Source of the DNA: Mycolicibacterium parafortuitum
GTDB taxonomy: Bacteria; Actinomycetota; Actinomycetes; Mycobacteriales; Mycobacteriaceae
NCBI RefSeq assembly: GCF_002086815.1
Contig: NZ_MVID01000029.1
Span: 21,135-85,134 of the forward strand
DNA length: 64,000 nt
Direction: 5' to 3'
Shown: one piece after another, positions 34,201 to 41,981 of the stretch
Numbering within the stretch: position 1 is the stretch's first letter
Layout of the letters: each line of letters opens with the position of its first letter
Made by a program: the position numbers and the translations under genes
Notes under the pieces: model-generated
The model's input: the letters and a program-made list of their open reading frames with translations, nothing else
What the model was told of the DNA's origin: nothing
Database searches by the model: none

Positions 34201-34605
34201 ATGAGCAGCATCCCGACTGCCGATGACGTCCTTGATCCCGACGAAGCCGTGTACGAACTGTCCGAGGTGGCCAAGCTGTTGGGCATCCCGGTGTCCAAGG
34301 TGCAACAGCAGTTACGCGAAGGCCATCTGGCGGCGGTGCGCCGCAACCGGACCGTGGTCGTGCCGAAGGCGTTCTTCGACTCGTCCGGCCACGTGGTGAA
34401 GAGCCTGGCCGGCCTGCTGGTCGTCTTGCATGACGGGGGATACACCGAGACCGAGATCATGCGGTGGCTCTTCACCCCTGATCCGTCGCTGTCGATCCGC
34501 CGCGACGGCGACCCCGAGCCGAAGGCTAGTGCGCGTCCGGTTGACGCGTTGCACTCGCATCAGGCTCGTGAGGTGGTCCGCCGCGCTCAGGCGATGGCGT
34601 ACTGA
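34201..34605 (+). CDS. DNA-binding winged-helix protein (Rv2175c-like)
   Basis: A 134-aa protein matching Rv2175c, a DNA-binding protein that PknL phosphorylates in M. tuberculosis. The HTH region is YELSEVAKLLGIPVSKVQQQL, followed by REGHLAAVRRNRTVVVPKAFF and a C-terminal part GLLVVLHDGGYTETEIMRWLF. The N-terminal Thr-containing stretch is where the known phosphosite lies. The divergent pairing with pknL supports the kinase-substrate link. Its last 80 bp overlap the 3' end of mptA on the opposite strand. Confidence 0.88.
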   Translation: MSSIPTADDVLDPDEAVYELSEVAKLLGIPVSKVQQQLREGHLAAVRRNRTVVVPKAFFDSSGHVVKSLAGLLVVLHDGGYTETEIMRWLFTPDPSLSIRRDGDPEPKASARPVDALHSHQAREVVRRAQAMAY

Positions 34606-36067
34606 CCTCGGCTGCCTCCGGCTGCTTGGAGAGCCAGTACCAGGCCGCCGCGGCGCAGGCGCAGGCCAGCAGCACGTGCGTCCACGAGTACATGCCGTGG
34701 GCGCCGTCGGGCCGCCAGATCACGGTGATCCACGTGGAGAAGCCCGCGATGAGCGCGATCGCGCGGCGGGACTGGGCCAGCGCCGCGATCACCGCCAGCG
34801 GCCAGGTGTAGTACCAGGGCAGCGCGGCCGGAACGAACAGCACCACCACCACCATCACCCACGCGATGCCCATCAGCGCGTCGCGGTCGGTGCGGCGGTA
34901 GCGCCACCACAGCAGCGGTGCCGCGATCGCGATCGCGGCGATGCCGAGGATGCGGGTCGCCTCCAGCACGGCGTAGAAGTTCACCGGGATGACGAGGCCG
35001 ACGACGGCGTTGGTGACGTTGGCGATCGCGGTCGGGATGGTCAGCCAGTTGATGATCTTCACCGAGCCCGCCAGTGCGGTCAGCCAGCCCAGCCCGACGC
35101 CGGCGGCCAGCGACAGCACCGCGAACACCGCGACGAACACGACCAGTGATGCCGCGGTCGCGGCGGCGAACGCCTTGGCCGGGCGCAACCCGCGATGGTC
35201 ACGCAGTCGGCGCGCCCACACCCACACCATGAACGGAAGCGCGAGTCCCGCCGTCGCTTTGACCGCGACCGCGACGGCGATCAGGGTGACGCCTGCGACG
35301 TTGCGGCCGCCGAAGCACAGCGCGATGCCGGCCATCATCAGCCCGACCATCAGCATCTCGTTGTGCACGCCGCCCATCAGATGGATGATCACGAGCGGGT
35401 TGAGCACCGCGATCCACAGCGCGGCCGCGCCGCTGGCGCCGACATGGCGGGCCACTCGGGGCGCCGCCCAGATCAGCAGCGCCAGCCCGGGCAGCATGCA
35501 CAGTCGCAGCAGCATGGTGCCGGCGACGACGTCGTTGCCGACGAGCATCGTGACGAACTTCGCGACGAGGATGAACGCGGGACCGTACGGCGCGGTCGTG
35601 GTGGTCCAGATCGGGCTGACGTCGTCGAGCAGTGAGTTCGGGTTCTCGATCGGGCCGACGACATAGGGGTCGAACCCGTCGCGCAGCAGCGCGCCCTGCG
35701 CCAGGTACGAATACGTGTCGCGGCTGAACAGCGGCACACTGAGCAGCAGTGGGGTCAACCAGAACGCCGTGGTCGCCAGCATCGTGTATTCGGTTGCGGT
35801 GCGGTCGATCACGCGCCTGCCCAGCCACACCCATGCGCTGAGCATCAACGCGACGCCGGCCCACAGCAGCACCGAGGACACGACCAGGCCGTGGCCGAAT
35901 CGCAGCCAGGACAGGTGCAGCGACTCCAGCAGCGGATCGTGCAACCGGGTGCTGCCCGCGCCGAGGCCGCCGGCGGTCAGCAGTACCGCGCCGAGCGCGC
36001 CGACGAGCGCGGGGCGTCCCTGCGGGGACAGCGTGAATTCTTTGAGACGTGTGATGCTCGCGGTCAT
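34526..36067 (-). CDS. mptA: alpha-(1-6)-mannopyranosyltransferase MptA
   Basis: A 513-aa GT-C membrane mannosyltransferase (Rv2174 type, 516 aa), which extends the alpha-1,6-mannan backbone of lipomannan using polyprenyl-phosphomannose. About 12-13 membrane segments. The first outer loop is GSTRLHDPLLESLHLSWLRFGHG, and LSVPLFSRDTYSYLAQGALLRDGFDPY carries the Asp-containing motif of the GT-C class. A hydrophilic tail of about 30 residues ends the protein and is the part overlapping the convergent gene. It starts 4 nt after idsA2. Confidence 0.92.
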   Translation of the reverse strand: MTASITRLKEFTLSPQGRPALVGALGAVLLTAGGLGAGSTRLHDPLLESLHLSWLRFGHGLVVSSVLLWAGVALMLSAWVWLGRRVIDRTATEYTMLATTAFWLTPLLLSVPLFSRDTYSYLAQGALLRDGFDPYVVGPIENPNSLLDDVSPIWTTTTAPYGPAFILVAKFVTMLVGNDVVAGTMLLRLCMLPGLALLIWAAPRVARHVGASGAAALWIAVLNPLVIIHLMGGVHNEMLMVGLMMAGIALCFGGRNVAGVTLIAVAVAVKATAGLALPFMVWVWARRLRDHRGLRPAKAFAAATAASLVVFVAVFAVLSLAAGVGLGWLTALAGSVKIINWLTIPTAIANVTNAVVGLVIPVNFYAVLEATRILGIAAIAIAAPLLWWRYRRTDRDALMGIAWVMVVVVLFVPAALPWYYTWPLAVIAALAQSRRAIALIAGFSTWITVIWRPDGAHGMYSWTHVLLACACAAAAWYWLSKQPEAAEVSTPSPERGGPPHEPDASATRQPDAH

Positions 36068-36071
36068 GCGT

Positions 36072-37151
36072 TCAGGCGGACCGGTTCGAGGCCAATCTGG
36101 CGAGCTCTGCCAGTCCGGCCTTGGCCTGCGCGTCGATCGGCACCGAGTTCAGGATGTCGAGTGCGCGACGGGTCAGGGTGTCGATCCGGCCTTCCACCGC
36201 GGCCAATGCGCCGACGGATTCGATCACCTGGCACAGCTCCTTGACCTGGGTGTCGGTCAGGTCGGTGCCGACCGAGCGGCGCAGCAGCTCGGCCGAGTCC
36301 GGATCGTGCTGGCCCGCGAGTTCGAGGGCCTCGGCGAGCAGTACCGTGCGTTTACCGGACCGCAGGTCGTCACCGGAGGGCTTACCGGTGACGGCGGGGT
36401 CGCCGTAGACACCGAGCACGTCGTCGCGAAGCTGGAACGCGACGCCGAGGCTGGTCCCGAGTTCGTGGAAGGCCTCCAGGATCTCGGGGCGCTCCGCCGC
36501 CGCCGCGGCGCCGAGCTGCAGCGGCCGGCTGATCGTGTACGAGGCGGTCTTGTAGATGTTCACCGTCAGCGCGGACGCGACGGTCTCGCTGCCGCTGGAC
36601 TCGTTGACGATGTCGAGGTACTGGCCGCCGAGCACTTCGGTGCGGATGGCCGACCAGACGCGCTGGACCCGGCGATGAGCGTCGGCGCCGATCTCGGCGC
36701 CGGAGATGATGTCGTCGGCCCACACCAGCGACAGGTCCCCGAGCAGGATCGCCGCCGAGAGCCCGAACTGCTCCGGTGAGCCGTGCCAGCCGTTGGTGCG
36801 GTGGCGCTCGGTGAAGATCCGGTGCACGGTCGGCAGCCCGCGCCGCGTCGCCGACGCGTCGATCACGTCGTCGTGGACGAGCGCGCACGCATGCAGTAGC
36901 TCCAGCGCGGAGAACAGACGCAGAACCTCGGGGCCCGGCTCGGAACCGGCGACGGCGCGATATCCCCAGTACGCGAACGCGGGGCGCAACCGCTTGCCGC
37001 CGCGCAGCACGAACTCTTCGAGGGCCTCGGTCAGGACCGCGTAATCGGCGCCGATGTAGGCGGCGTCACGACGGCGCTCCCGAAGGTAGTCGCGCAGTTC
37101 ATCGTTGACGGCTGCCGCCAGCTCGACGGCTGACGGTGCCGCTGCGTCCAC
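36072..37151 (-). CDS. idsA2: geranylgeranyl/polyprenyl diphosphate synthase
   Basis: A 359-aa trans-isoprenyl diphosphate synthase (Rv2173 type). The first Asp-rich motif is CALVHDDVIDASATRRG and the second FQLRDDVLGVYGDP; LRGGKRLRP supplies the diphosphate-binding Arg. The first motif, DDVID, is of the DDxxD class. It makes prenyl diphosphates; with mptA just downstream, supply of a lipid carrier is a plausible link, but product length cannot be told. The start is a GTG. Operon order idsA2-mptA. Confidence 0.9.
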   Translation of the reverse strand: MDAAAPSAVELAAAVNDELRDYLRERRRDAAYIGADYAVLTEALEEFVLRGGKRLRPAFAYWGYRAVAGSEPGPEVLRLFSALELLHACALVHDDVIDASATRRGLPTVHRIFTERHRTNGWHGSPEQFGLSAAILLGDLSLVWADDIISGAEIGADAHRRVQRVWSAIRTEVLGGQYLDIVNESSGSETVASALTVNIYKTASYTISRPLQLGAAAAAERPEILEAFHELGTSLGVAFQLRDDVLGVYGDPAVTGKPSGDDLRSGKRTVLLAEALELAGQHDPDSAELLRRSVGTDLTDTQVKELCQVIESVGALAAVEGRIDTLTRRALDILNSVPIDAQAKAGLAELARLASNRSA

Positions 37152-37194
37152 GCTCAGCGGGCGCCCCTTTCTTCTCGGTCAAACCCCCGACTGT

Positions 37195-37890
37195 TCAGCG
37201 TAAAGCCTTCGGCTCCGGTGAGTCGCCCGGCCGCGGGGATCGGTCTCTGCTGTTGTAGGCCAGCCACCCGGTGATCCCGGCGACCAGCAGCGACGCGATG
37301 CCCAACCAGATCGCCGCACCGGTGAACGACCTGGCGCTGGGATCGGTGTAGCGGGCCTGGGCGGTCATCGTGCTGACCACGCCGGGGCGCAGCTTCCACT
37401 CGACCACCGAGGACGAGATCTGGTCGCCGTTGGTGGAGGTGACCTCACCGGGGAACGCGACCGACAACGACACGTCGGCTTCGGGGTCGTTCAGCGAGGT
37501 CAGATCGACGCGGCCCTCCAGGATCACCAGGTCGCCCGCGCGGCGCAGGGAGATGTCCACTCCGGCGGCGTCCCGGTTCATCGCCGCCAGCTGCGGCAGT
37601 TCGGCGAAGGTCAGGTCCGAGAAGGTCGCCTGCGAGCCGACGTAGTCGTCTCTGCTGTATTCGGAGACCGCGACCTTCTGCGCGAACGGCAGGTTGTTGA
37701 GCAGCTGCGGGCCCTGGTCGTCGTCATCGCGCGGGATCGAGGCGGCGATGATCTGACCGGAGACGCGGTCGTTGGGCGACACGGTGATGGAGGCCCGGAC
37801 TCGGACACAACCGATCAGCGAAGGCGCGAGCACCAACAGCATCAGCATCAGCGCGAGCAGTCGCCTGCCGGTGCGGGGACGGGTCAGCAC
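37195..37890 (-). CDS. lppM: lipoprotein LppM
   Basis: A 231-aa lipoprotein matching LppM (Rv2171). Signal peptide LLALMLMLLVLAPSLIGC with lipobox LIGC (Cys about 28), then a beta-rich outer domain (VRVRASITVSPNDRVSGQIIAAS). A C-terminal membrane segment (about 190-210, IWLGIASLLVAGITGWLAY) and a basic tail follow. In M. tuberculosis the protein affects phagosome traffic; here only the envelope location can be said. The start is a GTG. It is upstream of idsA2 with 43 bp between. The MetF-like gene that I recall at this place in M. tuberculosis is absent. Confidence 0.9.
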   Translation of the reverse strand: MLTRPRTGRRLLALMLMLLVLAPSLIGCVRVRASITVSPNDRVSGQIIAASIPRDDDDQGPQLLNNLPFAQKVAVSEYSRDDYVGSQATFSDLTFAELPQLAAMNRDAAGVDISLRRAGDLVILEGRVDLTSLNDPEADVSLSVAFPGEVTSTNGDQISSSVVEWKLRPGVVSTMTAQARYTDPSARSFTGAAIWLGIASLLVAGITGWLAYNSRDRSPRPGDSPEPKALR

Positions 37891-37916
37891 CTGGTCATCG
37901 TGCCAGACGGACTCGT

Positions 37917-38606
37917 TCAGGTCAGCGGGAGTGTGCGGCCGAGGATCGCGAACGCACGGGGGTCGCCCGCAAAGTGGTATCCGCGGATGACATCGGTGAA
38001 GCCGAGGCGGCGGTACAGCCGCCAGGCCCGGTTGTCCTCACCGTTGATCTCCGGGGTGGACAACAGCACCTGCCGTTCGGTGCGTCCGTCGAGCAACCGG
38101 CGGATCAGCGCCTCCCCGAGGCCGCGGCCCTGGGCGTGCGGGTGGATGTGCAGTTCGGTGAGCTCGAAGTAGCTGGTCATCAACTCCTCGATACGGGACC
38201 CGTCGGCGCCGCTGCGGCGCAGCCCCGAGATGACCTGCTGCTGCCACCACTGGTCGGGGGCGCCGCAGTAGCCGTAGGCGATCCCGAGCATCGGGGCGCT
38301 CGGTGGGGGAGCGTCCGGTGTGTCCCCGGCCATCTCGTCGGGGACCTCGACCGCGGCCACGGCCTTCCAGCCCTGCCTGCGGATGTGCTCCAGCCACATG
38401 GACGCCCGCTGGTGCTCGGTGCCGCGCGGGTAGCGCATGGCGTCGACGTAGATGGCCAGCGCGTCGCCGAGACGCTGCTGCATATCGGCGGGCGACAGCT
38501 CGATCAGACGTGTCGCCAAGGGTTCGCCCTCCCGGAGTTGGATCGTGCGGCCGCCTCCATTATTCGGGAAGTGGATGCGCTGACTCCCACCAGCGGTGTA
38601 CGTCAT
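37917..38606 (-). CDS. GNAT family N-acetyltransferase (Rv2170-like)
   Basis: A 229-aa protein whose C-terminal half is a GNAT domain. The acetyl-CoA loop is HPHAQGRGLGEALIRRLL (Q/RxxGxG/A), and RQVLLSTPEI and WRLYRRLGFTDV are the later strands of the fold. The N-terminal half (residues 1-90), with FPNNGGGRTIQL and MWLEHIRRQGWKAVAAVEV, resembles Rv2170, reported to acetylate isocitrate dehydrogenase; substrate here is inference. An in-frame GTG at 38618 is an alternative start. It is 26 bp upstream of lppM on the same strand. Confidence 0.82.
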   Translation of the reverse strand: MTYTAGGSQRIHFPNNGGGRTIQLREGEPLATRLIELSPADMQQRLGDALAIYVDAMRYPRGTEHQRASMWLEHIRRQGWKAVAAVEVPDEMAGDTPDAPPPSAPMLGIAYGYCGAPDQWWQQQVISGLRRSGADGSRIEELMTSYFELTELHIHPHAQGRGLGEALIRRLLDGRTERQVLLSTPEINGEDNRAWRLYRRLGFTDVIRGYHFAGDPRAFAILGRTLPLT

Positions 38607-38737
38607 AGAATCGGGCACTGAAGTAGGTGGTACGGCTTAGTTTCACCTCGTATCATTACTGTTAAGTGCCCGTACACGCGGGCATGCATGATTTCTTCGA
38701 ACGACTGCGACGCCCCCACGGCAAGAGGGAGGGACGA

Positions 38738-39139
38738 ATGCCACTCTCCGATCATGAGCAGCGCATGCTCGACCAGATCGAGAGCGCGCTCTATGCCGAG
38801 GACCCCAAGTTCGCGTCGAGCGTTCGGGGCGGCACTCTGCGCGCTCCGTCGACGCGGCGCCGTCTGCAGGGCGTCGCGCTGTTCGTGCTCGGCCTGGCGA
38901 TGCTGGTGTCCGGTGTCGCGTTCAGGGCGACCTGGATCGGCAGCCTGCCCGTGCTGTCGGTGATCGGCTTCATCGTGATGTTCGGCGGTGTCATCTTCGC
39001 GATCACCGGGCCGCGCGTCGGCAAGGGCGAGCGGATCCCCAACGATCTGGCAGCTCAGCGTCAGAAACGTGCCAAGGGTGCCGGCGGTTCGTTCACCAGT
39101 CGGATGGAAGACCGGTTCCGCCGCCGCTTCGACGAGTAG
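38738..39139 (+). CDS. DUF3040 membrane protein (Rv2169c-like)
   Basis: A 133-aa protein beginning MPLSDHEQRMLDQIESALYAEDPKF, the DUF3040 signature. Two membrane segments (about 47-67 and 70-92) are followed by a basic cytoplasmic tail ending RMEDRFRRRFDE. The ATG is preceded by GAGGGAGGG, a strong ribosome binding site; the upstream ATG in frame is non-conserved. A TATCAT hexamer at 38651-38656 is a likely -10. The leader holds a TGCCCG-N6-CGGGCA hairpin (38667-38684). Function unknown. Confidence 0.88.
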   Translation: MPLSDHEQRMLDQIESALYAEDPKFASSVRGGTLRAPSTRRRLQGVALFVLGLAMLVSGVAFRATWIGSLPVLSVIGFIVMFGGVIFAITGPRVGKGERIPNDLAAQRQKRAKGAGGSFTSRMEDRFRRRFDE

Positions 39140-39155
39140 ATCCTCCATCTGGAAC

Positions 39156-39186
39156 AGGGGCAGCCCATCGGGCTGCCCCTTCTTTT
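39156..39186 (+). terminator. intrinsic terminator after the DUF3040 gene
   Basis: A perfect 11-bp stem (AGGGGCAGCCC, ATC loop, GGGCTGCCCCT) at 39156-39180 is followed by TCTTTTTG. It separates the DUF3040 gene from the dcw cluster. The following 230 bp up to mraZ hold the MraZ operator and otherwise no gene. Confidence 0.92.
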
Positions 39187-39321
39187 TGCCCCACATCTCC
39201 CCACCGGACCCGTTTGTGCAGGTGACAGCCGTCGAGGCGAGGCCCGCGGCAGACCGCCGGAGATGTCAGGCGGCGGCGAACACCCTGGAAGTGGGGCATG
39301 GGTGGAAACGCGCGGCAGTAT

Positions 39322-39357
39322 TTGGAGCAAAGTGGGGGATTGTGGGGTAAAGTGGCG
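39322..39357 (+). promoter_or_regulatory. MraZ operator, four 10-bp repeats
   Basis: TTGGAG, GTGGGG, GTGGGG and GTGGCG begin at 39322, 39332, 39342 and 39352, exactly 10 bp apart, ending 62 bp before mraZ. This is the arrangement of MraZ binding boxes in other bacteria (TGGGN-type direct repeats on one helix face). A TAAAGT hexamer (39348-39353) inside the array could be the -10. Binding of MraZ would therefore repress the cluster. Two further GTGG words lie at 39291 and 39302. Confidence 0.85.
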
Positions 39358-39419
39358 GACAACGGAGCGACCGGAGTTCCGTTACAGCAAGGCTTGAGCG
39401 AGGGCTGCGAGGTGGCGAG

Positions 39420-39854
39420 ATGTTCTTCGGCACCTACACGCCCAAGCTCGATGACAAGGGGCGGCTGACGTTGCCCGCCAAGTTTCGCGACGCGCTGGCA
39501 GGAGGGTTGATGGTCACCAAGAGCCAAGATCACAGCCTGGCTGTCCACCCGCGGGCCGAGTTCGAGGAGATGATCGCCGAGATCTCGTCGAAGGCCAAGC
39601 GCGGAAATCCCCAGGCACGCGCGTATCTGCGCAACCTGGCCGCAAGCACCGACGAGCAGTACCCCGATGCACAAGGCCGCATCACGTTGTCACCTGAACA
39701 CCGCCGCTACGCGAACCTGTCCAAGGAGTGCGTGGTGATCGGTTCGATCGACTTCCTGGAGATCTGGGACGCCCAGGCCTGGCAGGAATACCAGGAGCTA
39801 CACGAAGAGAACTTCTCCGCGGCCAGCGATGAAGCACTCGGCGACATCCTCTGA
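39420..39854 (+). CDS. mraZ: transcriptional regulator MraZ
   Basis: A 144-aa AbrB-like DNA-binding protein with two MraZ half-domains. The first begins MFFGTYTPKLDDKGRLTLPAKFRD and the second carries PDAQGRITLSPEHRRYANL, the DxxGRhxLP signature twice. It is the local repressor of the dcw cluster in other bacteria, acting on the repeats upstream. GAGGTGGCGAG is the ribosome binding site. The C-terminal end overlaps the longest reading of rsmH by 26 bp. Confidence 0.95.
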   Translation: MFFGTYTPKLDDKGRLTLPAKFRDALAGGLMVTKSQDHSLAVHPRAEFEEMIAEISSKAKRGNPQARAYLRNLAASTDEQYPDAQGRITLSPEHRRYANLSKECVVIGSIDFLEIWDAQAWQEYQELHEENFSAASDEALGDIL

Positions 39855-40962
39855 TCTGGCCCCCGGCCCGCAGGCCCGTGCAGTGTGGCCTCTGTCCGAT
39901 CCGGCCCTGACGTACTTCCCCGACGTCAGGTTCGCGCTCTCGGGCAGGGACCTCACTGCAGGGGCCGCCCCGATTCCTCGAAGTGCAGCCATGGTGGATG
40001 ACCAGCCTCATATCCCGGTCCTGCTGGACCGGTGCGTCGAACTTCTGGCGCCCGCCCTGACGCGCGTCAGCGCCGACGGGGCCGGGGCGACGATCGTCGA
40101 CGCCACCCTCGGCGCCGGCGGGCATTCGGAACGGTTCCTGACGCAGTTCCCGGCCGTGCGCCTGATCGGACTCGACCGCGACCCCGACGCGCTGCACATC
40201 GCCGGACAGCGGCTGGCGCCGTTCGCCGACCGGGTCACGCTGGTGCGCACCCGCTACGACGGGATCGCCGACGCGGTCGCCGACGCCGCGGGCGGCAGTG
40301 TGGACGCGATCCTGTTCGACCTCGGAGTGTCCTCGATGCAACTCGACCGGGTCGAGCGCGGCTTCTCCTACGCCAGCGACGCGCCGCTGGACATGCGGAT
40401 GGATTCCGGATCGGATCTGACCGCCGCCCAGATCCTGAACACCTACGACGAACGGGCGCTGGCCCGGGTGCTGCGCGAGTACGGCGAGGAGAAGTTCGCC
40501 GGCCGCATCGCCGCGCATGTCGTCCGGCGCCGCAAGACCGAGCCGTTCGAGACCACCGGACAACTGGTCGAACTTCTCTACCAGGCCATCCCGGCCCCGG
40601 CCCGCCGCACCGGCGGCCATCCCGCCAAACGCACGTTCCAGGCGCTGCGCATCGAGGTCAACGCGGAGCTGGACTCGCTGCGTGCCGCGATCCCGGCGGC
40701 GCTGCGATCGCTGCGCCCGCACGGCCGGCTGGCGGTGATGGCCTATCAGTCGCTGGAGGACCGGATCGTCAAGACGGCCTTCGCCGCCGCGACCGCATCG
40801 CGCACCCCGCCCGGGCTGCCGGTCGAATTGCCAGGGCACGGGCCCGAATTCACGTCGCTGACCCGCGGTGCCGAGCGCGCCGACGCGGAAGAGATCGAAC
40901 GGAACCCGAGAAGCGCCCCCGTCCGGTTGCGCGCAGTGGAAAAAGTTGGGGGAGAGCGATGA
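39829..40962 (+). CDS. rsmH: 16S rRNA (cytosine1402-N4)-methyltransferase
   Basis: A SAM-dependent methyltransferase of up to 377 aa. HIPVLLDRCVELL opens the conserved domain, followed by VDATLGAGGHSERFL (SAM loop), GLDRDPDAL, ILFDLGVSSMQLDRVERGFSY, DMRMD, and HPAKRTFQALRIEVN. Residues before HIPVL (about 60) resemble the extended N-terminus of the M. tuberculosis protein (W-x2-L...YFP). The exact start is open between ATG 39829, GTG 39883 and ATG 39991. Its stop overlaps the ftsL ATG. Confidence 0.92.
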   Translation: MKHSATSSDLAPGPQARAVWPLSDPALTYFPDVRFALSGRDLTAGAAPIPRSAAMVDDQPHIPVLLDRCVELLAPALTRVSADGAGATIVDATLGAGGHSERFLTQFPAVRLIGLDRDPDALHIAGQRLAPFADRVTLVRTRYDGIADAVADAAGGSVDAILFDLGVSSMQLDRVERGFSYASDAPLDMRMDSGSDLTAAQILNTYDERALARVLREYGEEKFAGRIAAHVVRRRKTEPFETTGQLVELLYQAIPAPARRTGGHPAKRTFQALRIEVNAELDSLRAAIPAALRSLRPHGRLAVMAYQSLEDRIVKTAFAAATASRTPPGLPVELPGHGPEFTSLTRGAERADAEEIERNPRSAPVRLRAVEKVGGER

Positions 40963-41981
40963 AGGCGAAGAAGCCACCACGCGACGGCGTCCGCACCCGC
41001 GACAGGGAGCGCACAGCGCAGCCACGGGCCAAGCGCGCCGGCGCTCGCGAGGCCAAGCGGATGCCCACCGACGCCCCGCCGCGCGGCCGCAAGGCGACGC
41101 GCGACGGGCGCCCGCAGCGGTCCGCGCCGCGGTCCACACCGTCCTCCCGCCCGGTCGACACCCCGGCGCGGCCGAAGAGCGCGACCCAGGCCAAGGCACG
41201 CGCCAAGGCCCGGAAGGCCAAGGCTCCCAAGGTTGTCCGGCCCCCACTGCGTGAACGGCTGCTGGTCCGTCTGGCCTCGATCGACCTGAACCCGCGTCGC
41301 CTGGTCTCGCGGGTGCCGTTCGTCGTGCTGGTCATCGCGGCGCTCGGCGTCGGCCTCGGTGTGACGCTGTGGCTGTCCACCGACGCCGCCGAACGGTCCT
41401 ACCGGCTCGGCAGCGCGCGCCAGGTCAACCAGGCGCTGATGCAGCAGAAAGAGGCTCTCGAGCGCGACGTGCTGCAGGCCCAGGCCGCGCCCGCGCTCGC
41501 CGAGGCGGCCCGCGAACTGGGCATGATCCCGTCCCGGGACACCGCGCACCTGGTGCAGGATCCGGCCGGCAACTGGGTGGTGGTCGGCACGCCCAAACCG
41601 GCCGAAGGCGTTCCGCCGCCGCCGCTGAACCCGCCGTTGCCCGACCCGGTGCCTCCGGCGCCGCCCGCCCCGCGCGTCGTGGAACCTCGCGAGGTCCCGG
41701 TGCGCGTGCCGACGGCGCCGTCCGCCGGACTGCCCGCCCTGCCGCTGGCGGTGCCGGGACTCGAAGTGCCGCAAGTACTTCCGGTGCCCGGCGCGGTGCC
41801 AGGGGCGGTGCCGGGGGTGGTGCCCGGCGTGGTGCCGCCCGCAGCCGTGCCGCCCGGGGAGATGCCGCACGCGGTGTCAGGAGATCTGCCGATGCCGGGA
41901 CCGATCGAGCCGGCACCCGCCCCCGCGCCGATTCCCGCGCCGGCGCCGGCGCCCGTGCCCGTGCCTGAGGCGGGCGTGTGA
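40959..41981 (+). CDS. ftsL: cell division protein FtsL
   Basis: A 340-aa bitopic division protein in the FtsL position (Rv2164c type). A very basic cytoplasmic part (about 1-110, Arg/Lys/Ala/Pro) precedes the membrane segment (about 117-138, VPFVVLVIAALGVGLGVTLWL). A short coiled coil (about 140-190, with LMQQKEALERDVLQAQAA) is followed by LGMIPSRDTAHLVQ and a long Pro/Ala/Val tail outside the membrane (about 205-340, VPGAVPGVVPG and PAPAPIPAPAPA). It should act with FtsQ and PbpB at the septum. ATGA overlap with rsmH and GTGA overlap with pbpB; GGGGGAGAG ribosome binding site. Confidence 0.88.
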   Translation: MKAKKPPRDGVRTRDRERTAQPRAKRAGAREAKRMPTDAPPRGRKATRDGRPQRSAPRSTPSSRPVDTPARPKSATQAKARAKARKAKAPKVVRPPLRERLLVRLASIDLNPRRLVSRVPFVVLVIAALGVGLGVTLWLSTDAAERSYRLGSARQVNQALMQQKEALERDVLQAQAAPALAEAARELGMIPSRDTAHLVQDPAGNWVVVGTPKPAEGVPPPPLNPPLPDPVPPAPPAPRVVEPREVPVRVPTAPSAGLPALPLAVPGLEVPQVLPVPGAVPGAVPGVVPGVVPPAAVPPGEMPHAVSGDLPMPGPIEPAPAPAPIPAPAPAPVPVPEAGV

